Source of the DNA: an uncultured Collinsella sp.
Lineage (GTDB): Bacteria > Actinomycetota > Coriobacteriia > Coriobacteriales > Coriobacteriaceae
DNA: 48,350 bases
Assembly: GCA_902494035.1 (NCBI GenBank)
Contig: CABURV010000003.1
Span: 1 to 48,350, forward strand
Direction: 5' to 3'
The notes under the pieces are model-generated. The model was not told where the DNA came from, did no database searches, and worked only from the letters and a program-made list of their open reading frames with translations. Numbering within the stretch: the stretch's first letter is position 1; every line of letters starts with the position of its first letter. This document shows positions 39,959 to 47,034 of this stretch, piece by piece. The translations under genes and the position numbers were made by a program.

Positions 39959-40663
39959 CTAGCGTTCGTCCACGAGCTTGGCGACGAGGGCCTTGAGCTC
40001 GGCCACCTCTCGCTCGAGTTCCTTGACGCGGCGGGCATTCTCGGTGATGCCCTGGCGGTTGAGGGCGGACTGCTCGGCGGCGTCATCGGGCATGTACTCG
40101 CGATGCTGCTTGGCGTCGAAACTCTCCTCGAACACACGGCAGCCGTTGCGCTTGATGATGCGTCCCGGCACGCCCACGACGGTGCAGTTGTCGGGGACGT
40201 CCTTAACGACGACCGAGTTGCCGCCGATCTTGACGTTGTTGCCGATGCGGATGTTGCCGAGCACCTTGGCGCCCGTGCCCACCGTGACATTGTTGCCCAG
40301 GGTGGGGTGACGCTTGCCGGTCTCGTTGCCGGTGCCGCCGAGCGTGACGCCCTGGTAGAGCACACAGTTGTCGCCCACAATGGTGGTCTCGCCGATGACG
40401 ACGCCCATGGCGTGGTCGATAAAGAAGTGCTTGCCAATCTGCGCGGCAGGGTGAATCTCGACGCCGGTGATGTGGCGGGTGATTTGCGAGAGCACGCGGG
40501 CGAGCGAGCGATGACCGTGCTCCCACAGCCAGTGCTCGGGCACGTGGTTCCACTTGGCGTGCAGGCCAGGATAGGAAAGAAAGATGACCAGACCGTTTTG
40601 CGCGGCGGGGTCCTGCGCCTGGACGGTCTTGATGTCCTCGCGAATGGTATTGATAAAGCTCAC
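39959..40663 (-). CDS. cysE: Serine O-acetyltransferase
   Basis: CysE acetylates serine with acetyl-CoA, the first step of cysteine synthesis. The 234-residue protein has the left-handed beta-helix hexapeptide repeats and the family core GVEIHPAAQIGKHFFIDHAMGVVIGETTIVGDN (about 66-98), with His residues of the active site. GVTLGGTGNETGKRHPTLGNNV follows. The N-terminal helical domain is short, as in Gram-positive CysE. The tail (about 205-234) is a predicted coiled coil (VKELEREVAELKALVAKL) in place of the usual C-terminus. The start is a GTG after GGGAGGG; the frame is open 25 codons further without support. No cysK is nearby. Confidence 0.93.
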   Translation of the reverse strand: MSFINTIREDIKTVQAQDPAAQNGLVIFLSYPGLHAKWNHVPEHWLWEHGHRSLARVLSQITRHITGVEIHPAAQIGKHFFIDHAMGVVIGETTIVGDNCVLYQGVTLGGTGNETGKRHPTLGNNVTVGTGAKVLGNIRIGNNVKIGGNSVVVKDVPDNCTVVGVPGRIIKRNGCRVFEESFDAKQHREYMPDDAAEQSALNRQGITENARRVKELEREVAELKALVAKLVDER

Positions 40664-40886
40664 CGGCCGCCCTCCCTTAGCGCCATGGCAATGCGATTCA
40701 ATAAAGTATAGCGATTCGCTAGGGATTAAAAAGGACAATCTTGGCGGCTTTGCGCTACAAGTGTCAGTTATGCAAACTTGCTGGTAATGGAGTCATGCTT
40801 TTGTGGGGTTGCGCACGAGGGGGCACCGCAACCGTATACTGGTCAACTTGGACGTATCCGCGCCCACAACTGAGAGGTTTTACTTC

Positions 40887-41534
40887 ATGGGTTTCATCAA
40901 TTTTATCGCCGAGCTGCTTAAGGATCCGCGCACTGCGATTGCCAGCTGGATCGCCGCCGGCCCGCTCATGGCCTACGGCTGCGTGTTCCTGATCATCTTT
41001 ATCGAGACGGGCGTGGTGTTCTTCCCGTTCCTTCCCGGCGACTCACTGCTGTTTGCCTCGGGCTTCTTTGCCCATAACGGCGGCTTTAACATCGTGGCGC
41101 TTCTGGCCACCGCATGGGCCGCAGCCATCCTGGGCGATCAGTGCAACTTTATGATCGGCCACTTCTTTGGCCGCAAGATCATCGCCTCGGGCAAGGTAAA
41201 GGCCATGACGCCCGAGCGCATCAAAAAGTCCGAGGATTTCCTGGATAAGTGGGGCCATCTGGCCATCTTCCTCGGCCGCTTCTTCCCGTTCATCCGCACC
41301 TTTGTGCCTTTTATCGCCGGCATGGGCGGTATGCACTGGCGCAACTTTGTCATCTTTAACGTGCTGGGTGGCATTACCTGGTCGACGGTCTTTACGCTGC
41401 TTGGTTACTTCTTTGGTGGCATTCCGTTTGTGCAGGAGCACTTTGAGCTGCTGATCGTGGGCATTGTCGCCGTGTCGATCATCCCGACCGTGGTCGGTCT
41501 GGTTAAGGCTAAGCTCGGTAAAAAGAACGCATAG
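40887..41534 (+). CDS. DedA family membrane protein
   Basis: A 215-residue DedA/SNARE-associated (VTT-domain) protein. It has hydrophobic helices and the family motifs FFPFLPGDSLLFASGFFA (about 43-60), GDQCNFMIGHFFGR (about 80-93) and FLGRFFPFIRTFVPFIAGMGGM (about 126-147). The last contains the conserved Arg residues needed for function in relatives. DedA proteins are thought to move or flip phospholipids or undecaprenyl phosphate across the membrane and affect envelope stability. AGAGG lies before the ATG, at the usual membrane-protein start. It is monocistronic and divergent from cysE. Confidence 0.92.
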   Translation: MGFINFIAELLKDPRTAIASWIAAGPLMAYGCVFLIIFIETGVVFFPFLPGDSLLFASGFFAHNGGFNIVALLATAWAAAILGDQCNFMIGHFFGRKIIASGKVKAMTPERIKKSEDFLDKWGHLAIFLGRFFPFIRTFVPFIAGMGGMHWRNFVIFNVLGGITWSTVFTLLGYFFGGIPFVQEHFELLIVGIVAVSIIPTVVGLVKAKLGKKNA

Positions 41535-41562
41535 TCCGAGCTTGTTTTCGGACGTTAATTCC

Positions 41563-41597
41563 AAGGCCCGTCATCGGATTCGATGGCGGGCCTTTTG
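41563..41597 (+). terminator. Terminator of the DedA gene
   Basis: AAGGCCCG-T-CATCG and CGATG-G-CGGGCCTT form a long stem with a four-base loop, ending in TTTTG. Confidence 0.92.
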
Positions 41598-41823
41598 TGT
41601 AGAAGGCAAATGAAAATACTTTACTTAGTTAAAGAAAATCGTTTTATCTAAGGCGTGCGGGGAGTACAATCACCTGCATGCGAATCGACGCGCCATCGGC
41701 TTTGATGCTGCCCGCGTGTCCTGCCCGGCTCTACGCTCCGGGCATGCGACGTTGCGACGCGGCCGGCTTCGGTCCTTGCGTGCGGGTTCGCGAGTATGCA
41801 ACCGTGTATGTAAGGAGCGACAT

Positions 41824-42876
41824 ATGACTGTCGAGAAGAAGGATATCGATTGGGGTAGCCTCGGCTTTAGCTACATGAAGACCGATTACAGCTACGAGGC
41901 CCATTGGAAGGACGGCGAGTGGGACGAAGGCGGCCTGACCACCGACCACACCATGCACGTCTCCGAGTGCGGCGGCATCTTCCACTACTGCCAGGAGGTC
42001 TTTGAGGGCCTGAAAGCCTACACCGCCGAGGACGGCAGCATCGTCTGCTTCCGTCCCGACATGAACGCCGAGCGTATGTACAACTCCGCCCAGCGTCTGG
42101 AGATGCCCCCGTTCCCCAAGGACAAGTTTGTCGAGGCCGTCAAGCAGGTCGTCTCTGCCAACGCCGCATGGGTTCCGCCCTTCGGTTCTGGCGCAACCCT
42201 GTATGTGCGTCCGTTTATGATCGGCTCCGGTGACGTGATTGGCGTGGCTCCCGCTCCTGAGTACACGTTCCGCATTCTCGTGACCCCGGTCGGTCCGTAC
42301 TTTAAGGGTGGCCTCAAGCCTGTCAAGCTGCGCGTTTCCGAGTACGACCGCGCCGCACCGCACGGCACTGGCAACATCAAGGCTGGCCTCAACTACGCCA
42401 TGTCCCTGAAGCCCACGATGGAGGCTCACCGCGAGGGCTATGCCGAGAACCTGTATCTCGACTCCGAGTCCCGCACCTATGTCGAGGAGACCGGTGGCGC
42501 CAACGTCCTGTTCGTGAAGGAGGACGGCACCCTCGTCGTTCCCCAGTCGCACACCGACTCCATCCTGCCCTCCATCACCCGTCGTTCGCTCGTTCAGGTT
42601 GCTCAGGACCTGGGCATGACCGTTGACCAGCGTCCCGTCGAGTGGGCCGAGGTCAAGGCCGGTACCTTTGTCGAGTGCGGCCTGTGCGGCACCGCTGCCG
42701 TCATCTCCCCGGTTGGCGAGATTGACAACAAGGTTTACGGCGCCGATGAGACCGTGACCTTCCCGGCTGGCTACACCGAGATCGGCCCTGTGATGAAGAA
42801 GCTCCGCGAGACCCTGACGGGCATCCAGTCTGGTGCTATCGAGGATAAGCACGACTGGGTTTACACCGTCGCGTAG
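41824..42876 (+). CDS. ilvE: Branched-chain amino acid aminotransferase
   Basis: The enzyme catalyses the last step of Ile, Val and Leu synthesis and the first of their breakdown. The 350-residue fold-type IV PLP protein has the Schiff-base Lys in GTGNIKAGLNYA (about 188), the PLP-phosphate segment YVEETGGANVLFV, RRSLVQVAQDLGM, and ECGLCGTAAVISPVGEI near the C-terminus with the CXXC pair of the mitochondrial-like (IlvE type II) group. AAGGAG precedes the ATG. A TACAAT box at 41665-41670 suggests a promoter about 150 bases upstream, leaving a leader with a GCCCGG/CCGGGC hairpin. No leader peptide rich in branched-chain codons is evident. Confidence 0.95.
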   Translation: MTVEKKDIDWGSLGFSYMKTDYSYEAHWKDGEWDEGGLTTDHTMHVSECGGIFHYCQEVFEGLKAYTAEDGSIVCFRPDMNAERMYNSAQRLEMPPFPKDKFVEAVKQVVSANAAWVPPFGSGATLYVRPFMIGSGDVIGVAPAPEYTFRILVTPVGPYFKGGLKPVKLRVSEYDRAAPHGTGNIKAGLNYAMSLKPTMEAHREGYAENLYLDSESRTYVEETGGANVLFVKEDGTLVVPQSHTDSILPSITRRSLVQVAQDLGMTVDQRPVEWAEVKAGTFVECGLCGTAAVISPVGEIDNKVYGADETVTFPAGYTEIGPVMKKLRETLTGIQSGAIEDKHDWVYTVA

Positions 42877-42904
42877 TTTGTCTTACCCGTCCGGGCAGAG
42901 AGCA

Positions 42905-43006
42905 GGTTCCCTCCCGGCGCGTCCTCGGACATGCAAGAAGCCCTCGCTGCGCACTTCGTGCGGCGAGGGCTTCTTGCGTCCTGCGGAGTGCGCCGGGAGG
43001 GGGACC
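42905..43006. terminator. Nested double hairpin after ilvE
   Basis: An inner 15-bp stem (GCAAGAAGCCCTCGC, 42933-42947, with 42963-42977) carries a further GCGCAC/GTGCG tip. It is enclosed by an outer 16-17 bp stem (GGTTCCCTCCCGGCGC, 42905-42920, with 42990-43006, one bulge). The inner part alone would be a terminator, but it has no clear T run. The outer arms look like a separate palindromic repeat around it. Confidence 0.75.
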
Positions 43007-43019
43007 TTCGCGACAAAGG

Positions 43020-43060
43020 AAACCGCCCCGTCGAAGTATGCATTCGGCGGGGCGGTTTAT
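43020..43060. terminator. Terminator between ilvE and lemA
   Basis: AAACCGCCCCG and CGGGGCGGTTT form an 11-bp stem with a 17-base loop and A/T runs on both sides. It fits termination of the minus-strand lemA and any plus-strand read-through. Confidence 0.85.
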
Positions 43061-43094
43061 GCATATACCCGATCAAGGATACGCTGCGGATCTG

Positions 43095-43646
43095 TTAGAA
43101 CTTGACGGCCGGTGCCTGGCGGGCTGCTTCGGCGGCCTCGAAGCCCTGGCGCTCCTTAAACTGAAAGATGCCGGCAAAGATGACGGCCGGGAAGGTCTGG
43201 ATGGCGTTGTTGTAGCTGAGCACGCAGTCGTTGTAGCTCTGGCGCGCGTAGCTCACCTTGTTCTCGGTGTCTTCGAGCGTGGCTTGGAGCTGCGTAAAAT
43301 TGGTGTTCGCCTTAAGGTCGGGGTAGGCCTCGGCCACGGCGAAGAGCTGGCGCAGGGCGCCGGTCAGCACGTTGTCGGCTTCCATCTTGGCTTCGGGCGT
43401 GGTGGCGCTCACGGCGGCGTTGCGCGCGTTGACAACGGCGGCAAGCGTGTCCTGCTCGTGTTTGGCGTAGCCCTTGACGGTCTCGACCAGGTTAGGGATC
43501 AGGTCGTTGCGGCGCTGCAGCTGCGTGTCGATGTTCTGCCAGGCGTTATCAATGCGATTGCGCTTGGTGACCATGTTGTTGTAGATGCCGGCGATGGCGC
43601 AGACAATCACAACGACAACAACGATACCGATGATGACGGGAATCAT
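43095..43646 (-). CDS. lemA: LemA family protein
   Basis: A 183-residue membrane-anchored protein. An N-terminal helix (IPVIIGIVVVVVIVCAIAGIYNNMV) is followed by the conserved LemA start RNRIDNAWQNIDTQLQRRNDLIPNLVETVKGYA and a long helical bundle ending NNAIQTFPAVIFAGIFQFKERQGFE. The function of LemA proteins is not established, though the four-helix bundle faces outside and is often encoded with M48 peptidases. No such peptidase is next to it here. CGGAGA precedes the ATG. Confidence 0.94.
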   Translation of the reverse strand: MIPVIIGIVVVVVIVCAIAGIYNNMVTKRNRIDNAWQNIDTQLQRRNDLIPNLVETVKGYAKHEQDTLAAVVNARNAAVSATTPEAKMEADNVLTGALRQLFAVAEAYPDLKANTNFTQLQATLEDTENKVSYARQSYNDCVLSYNNAIQTFPAVIFAGIFQFKERQGFEAAEAARQAPAVKF

Positions 43647-43858
43647 GGTGTCTCCGTTTCGAATGGCCGCGGCGTCTTCCGCCGGCTGCCGTTGGTGTAA
43701 CGCTACTAGTATACCCGCAACCTTTGGCGATACCGAACTTTCCGGTAAGCGTTATGTTTCCACCAAGGTGAGGCCATTCGCCAGGGGGCGGTAGATACAG
43801 GTGTAAGATATGCGACAGATTAGTGAGCGCTGTCTTTTCCTTGAGGAGGGCGATGCGT

Positions 43859-44443
43859 ATGGACCTTCGCATCAAGAAAACCTATCGGGCCCTGTTCGAG
43901 GCCTTTACCGAGCTGCTCGAAGAGCATCGGTTTGAGGACGTGACGGTTGCCATGCTGTGCGACCGCGCTATGATTCGTCGGACGACGTTCTACAAGCACT
44001 TCCGCGACAAAAGCGATTACTTTGCCTTCTATATCGATGAACTTATGTCGGGCCTGCCGCAAAAGCGGGCCGATGCGGATGGCGCGGAGGGCGCCGAGGA
44101 CGTGCGAGCGCTTCGCCACGAAGTGTTCGCCGATGCCATGGATCTGATTCTGGCGCATGAGCAGCTCATGGATAACATTTTGGCGAGCAGTATGTCGGGT
44201 ATGCTGACCAGCATGATTTGCGACCGCATCGCGCGCTCCATACGCGGGCGCGTGATGAGCGCGCTTGACGAGGACGCGCTCGCGCCCGTATCGCTCGAGA
44301 CGACGTCTGAGTTTGTCGCCGGCGGCATTATTCGGCTCTTTACCATGTGGTGGGAATCGGGCCACGTATTAGAGCGCCGATCCGAAATCGCCGACGTGGT
44401 CGATGCGCTGTTCGAGCGGACCATGACGCCGGTGAATCACTAA
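43859..44443 (+). CDS. TetR family transcriptional regulator
   Basis: A 194-residue regulator. The N-terminal helix-turn-helix (FEDVTVAMLCDRAMIRRTTFYKHFRDKSDYF, about 24-54) is typical. It ends in a helical ligand/dimer domain, more like the TetR-C33 or DhaS-like group than TetR itself. The Met after GAGGAGGG at nine bases is chosen; an ATG six bases earlier and a longer open frame exist. The divergent lemA promoter is the only obvious target in reach. It is followed four bases later by the 3' end of a tRNA-Ser on the other strand. Confidence 0.9.
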   Translation: MDLRIKKTYRALFEAFTELLEEHRFEDVTVAMLCDRAMIRRTTFYKHFRDKSDYFAFYIDELMSGLPQKRADADGAEGAEDVRALRHEVFADAMDLILAHEQLMDNILASSMSGMLTSMICDRIARSIRGRVMSALDEDALAPVSLETTSEFVAGGIIRLFTMWWESGHVLERRSEIADVVDALFERTMTPVNH

Positions 44444-44446
44444 GAG

Positions 44447-44536
44447 TGGCGGAGAGAGGGGGATTCGAACCCCCGGAACGCTCTCGCGCTCAACGGTTTT
44501 CAAGACCGCCGCATTCAACCGCTCTGCCATCTCTCC
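44447..44536 (-). tRNA. tRNA-Ser(UGA), CCA encoded
   Basis: Read on the minus strand, GGAGAGA (5') pairs with TCTCTCC (3') as the acceptor stem, then discriminator G and encoded CCA. The D-arm region, a CTTGAAA anticodon loop (anticodon UGA), a long variable arm (class II) and a GGGGGTTCGAATCCCCC T-arm are all present. About 90 bases with CCA. Confidence 0.95.
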
Positions 44537-44587
44537 GTGAGTCGTAATGATAGCATCGTTTTGGATTTGCAACAGGGGAGGCGAACG

Positions 44588-46363
44588 ATGACGAGCACCG
44601 GAATCGACGAGAAGTTCATGCGCGAGGCGCTGGCGGAGGCGCATGCCGCCGCGGTGGTGGGCGAGGTGCCGATCGGTGCCGTAGTGGTGCGTGCGGGAGA
44701 GATCGTCGCGCGGGCGCATAATCGCCGCGAGCTCGACCAAAACCCTTCGGCGCATGCCGAGTTTGCGGCCCTATGCGCCGCCGCGCAGTCGCTTGGACGC
44801 TGGCGCCTTTTCGATTGTACGGTCTACGTGACGCTCGAGCCCTGCTGCATGTGCGCGGGGCTTATGGTTAACGCGCGCGTGGGGCGCTGCGTGTACGGCG
44901 CGGCCGATGCTAAGGCGGGCGCTCTGGGGTCGCTATACGACCTCAATGCCGATTCGCGCCTGAATCATCGGTTTAATGTGACGGCTGGCGTGCTGGCAGA
45001 CGAGTGCCGCGCGGTGCTGAGTGGTTATTTTGCCGGTTTGCGCGGTGTCGACGGCATCGGCTGCGGTCTGAACCTTGAGGCGCACGCCGCTCATGCCGAG
45101 GCGCTCGCGGGTGTTGGGGATCTTGCCGACGAGACGGTCGACTTTGGTTCCGTGCAGCGGCGGCCCCGCCGTGTGCTGCTGGCGATCGACTCCTTTAAAG
45201 GCAGCGTGTCGAGCTTGCAGGCAGAGTCGGCAGTTGCCGGGGGCGTGCGCCGCGTGTGGCCCGATGCCCAGGTAAGCGCGCTGCCGCTGGCGGATGGCGG
45301 CGAGGGAACGCTCGATGCCGTTGCCGCGTGCGGCGGTGAGATTGTGACCTGCGAGGTGGCAGGTCCCTTGGGCAAGCGCGTGGCTGCTCGGATGCTGGTG
45401 GACGGCGAGCATGAGTCGGCTGTCATTGAGATGGCCGAAGCCGCGGGCATCGGGTACTCGCCTTGCACGGAGTCGGCGGCGTTGGCGGCCACAACCTATG
45501 GCGTGGGCGAGCTCATGCTTCGCGCGGTTCACACGGGCGCAAAGACACTCTATATTGGTCTGGGCGGCAGTGCCACCAACGACGGTGGCGCTGGTATGCT
45601 GCAGGCGCTGGGCGCCCGCCTGGTCGATGAGTGTGGCTGCAATATCGCTCCCGGTCTTGCTGGCCTTGAGCAGGTGGCGAGCGTTGATTTGGCGCCAGCG
45701 CTGCAGGCTTTGGATGGCGCTCGTATCGTTGTGCTTTCGGATGTCGAGAATCCGCTCGTGGGGCGTCGCGGGGCACTGGCGGTGTTTGGCGGGCAAAAGG
45801 GCCTGATGACAGACGATGTCGAAGCGCTGGGCAGGCACGACGGCTGGATGGTCGGTTACGGTCGCCTGCTCGATACGGCGATTGCCGAGGCACGGGCCCA
45901 GGGGTTACTGCGCGTGCCCGAGGGCGCGCGGACGTTTGGCTCGGTGCTCGGCGTGCCCGGCGCCGGTGCCGCTGGCGGTCTGGGCGCTGCGCTGCTAGCG
46001 CTCGGTGCGGAGCTACGCTCGGGTGTGGAGACGGTGCTTGATCTGATTGGGTTTGACGAGCACGCGCGCGATGTCGACCTGGTCATAACGGGCGAGGGCA
46101 ATATGGACGAGCAATCCGCTGCCGGCAAGGCGCCGGTGGGCGTGGCCCGCCGTGCCAAGCGCTATGGCAAGCCGGTTGTTGCCGTCGTGGGCGGTCGTGC
46201 CGACAACCTGGACGCGGTGTACGAGCGGGGCATCGACCTGGTGCTGCCGGTCTGCCGCAAGCCCATGGGCCTTGAGCTGGCGCTCGATCCCCAGGAAGCC
46301 ACAACCAACCTCATCTGCGCCGGTGAAGCAGCCGTCCAAGCCTACGACCTTGGCAGAATCTAA
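44588..46363 (+). CDS. TadA tRNA adenosine deaminase fused to glycerate kinase
   Basis: One unbroken 591-residue frame joins two enzymes. Residues 1-153 are TadA, which converts A34 of tRNA-Arg(ACG) to inosine. HAE is at 56-58 (zinc His56, proton shuttle Glu58) and PCCMC at 85-89 (zinc Cys86 and Cys89). A roughly 40-residue linker leads to a GlxK/GarK-type glycerate kinase from about 194. Its marks are LLAIDSFKGSVSSLQAESAV, LADGGEGTLDAV, GLGGSATNDGGAGMLQALGA and TGEGNMDEQSAAGKAPVGVA. GGGGAGG precedes the ATG, seven bases away. No internal stop or frameshift is seen. The two activities are unrelated, so this may be a true fusion or an assembly error. Confidence 0.88.
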   Translation: MTSTGIDEKFMREALAEAHAAAVVGEVPIGAVVVRAGEIVARAHNRRELDQNPSAHAEFAALCAAAQSLGRWRLFDCTVYVTLEPCCMCAGLMVNARVGRCVYGAADAKAGALGSLYDLNADSRLNHRFNVTAGVLADECRAVLSGYFAGLRGVDGIGCGLNLEAHAAHAEALAGVGDLADETVDFGSVQRRPRRVLLAIDSFKGSVSSLQAESAVAGGVRRVWPDAQVSALPLADGGEGTLDAVAACGGEIVTCEVAGPLGKRVAARMLVDGEHESAVIEMAEAAGIGYSPCTESAALAATTYGVGELMLRAVHTGAKTLYIGLGGSATNDGGAGMLQALGARLVDECGCNIAPGLAGLEQVASVDLAPALQALDGARIVVLSDVENPLVGRRGALAVFGGQKGLMTDDVEALGRHDGWMVGYGRLLDTAIAEARAQGLLRVPEGARTFGSVLGVPGAGAAGGLGAALLALGAELRSGVETVLDLIGFDEHARDVDLVITGEGNMDEQSAAGKAPVGVARRAKRYGKPVVAVVGGRADNLDAVYERGIDLVLPVCRKPMGLELALDPQEATTNLICAGEAAVQAYDLGRI

Positions 46364-46379
46364 AATCCATCCCCTCGAT

Positions 46380-46448
46380 AAGTTGCGGTGAAATAGTTCC
46401 TGTTTGGCGGCTCAGATAGCAAAAACAGGAACTATTCCACCGCAACTT
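46380..46448. repeat. 69-bp palindrome with AAGTTGCGGTGAAATAG arms
   Basis: Arms of 26 bp (46380-46405 and 46423-46448, one mismatch) face across 17 bases. A half copy lies at 24353. It stands 16 bases past the fusion gene's stop. It has no T tract, so it may be a mobile repeat rather than a terminator. Confidence 0.8.
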
Positions 46449-46499
46449 CGAGAATGGCTATCCGAGGCTGGCCGCCTTGTGCCTTGGGTCGGACCGTCC

Positions 46500-46659
46500 G
46501 CCACGAAATGCGGCCATCTACTACGTTTAACCGAGTACCCTCGATCATCCCGAATTTTGCGAAATTAAAACCGCAGGTAGAAAGCTTGCCGATTTTCGAA
46601 AAAGCCGGCTATGGTTGACCCCTGCGGTCTAAACGTAGTAGATAGGCCCTTTTCGTGGC
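46500..46659. repeat. 160-bp palindromic element with ATCTACTACGTTTA arms
   Basis: GCCACGAAA, GGCC and ATCTACTACGTTTA (46500-46529) pair with TAAACGTAGTAGAT, GGCC and TTTCGTGGC (46630-46659), with only short interruptions. Inside, ACCGCAGG (from 46570) pairs with CCTGCGGT (46621-46628). There is no coding content. Confidence 0.8.
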
Positions 46660-46675
46660 ACGGCGTCAGACCAGT

Positions 46676-46751
46676 CTAATTTGGATGGGGCTTATTTGAC
46701 TGCTTGTCGATCTGATTGCCCAAGTAGTCAAAAAGCCCCGTCCTAAATTAG
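46676..46751. repeat. 76-bp imperfect palindrome with AGCCCCGTCC arms
   Basis: Arms of 31 bases (46676-46706 and 46721-46751) pair imperfectly, with GGGGCTT and TTTGACT segments conserved. The right arm is nearly repeated at 34295. It ends six bases before the SRP RNA promoter. Confidence 0.75.
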
Positions 46752-46756
46752 CCGCC

Positions 46757-46785
46757 TTGCCGTGGAGGGCGGGAGCGGGTAATAT
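46757..46785 (+). promoter_or_regulatory. Promoter of the SRP RNA
   Basis: TTGCCG (46757-46762) and TAATAT (46780-46785) are 17 bases apart, placing the start near 46792, at the 5' base of the RNA hairpin. Confidence 0.7.
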
Positions 46786-46792
46786 ATATCGA

Positions 46793-46910
46793 GCGCCTAG
46801 CGCGTTCGATGGGTTCGGATGACGACATGTTCCGAATCTGGTCAGGTCCGGAAGGAAGCAGCCATAAGGAGCCTCTGTCGGGCATCCGAATCCATCGAGC
46901 GCACGGGCTT
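46793..46910 (+). ncRNA. ffs: Signal recognition particle RNA, small (4.5S) type
   Basis: GGTCAGGTCCGGAAGGAAGC followed by AGCC is the conserved SRP domain IV tip that binds Ffh. It sits in the middle of a long hairpin: GCGCGTTCGATGGGTTCGGATG at the 5' side pairs with CATCCGAATCCATCGAGCGC at the 3' side. There is no Alu domain, so this is the short bacterial form. A T run (46909-46918) ends it. Confidence 0.95.
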
Positions 46911-47034
46911 TCTTTTTTGCGCGTTTTTACCGCTATCCAAGATTCTTCTGTAACGAGTTGCTTACGCATCTCCAGGGTTCTCCGTACTATCATGGATCAG
47001 ATTGAAGAGAGATGATGATAGGGAGCGCCTTTTT

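Noticed and set aside
40664..40886. T-box leader before cysE
   Set aside because: No AGGGTGGNACCGCG-type T-box sequence or specifier stem is visible on the minus strand.
46748..46993. Small minus-strand frame over the SRP RNA
   Set aside because: It lies wholly opposite the SRP RNA and its promoter and has no coding features.
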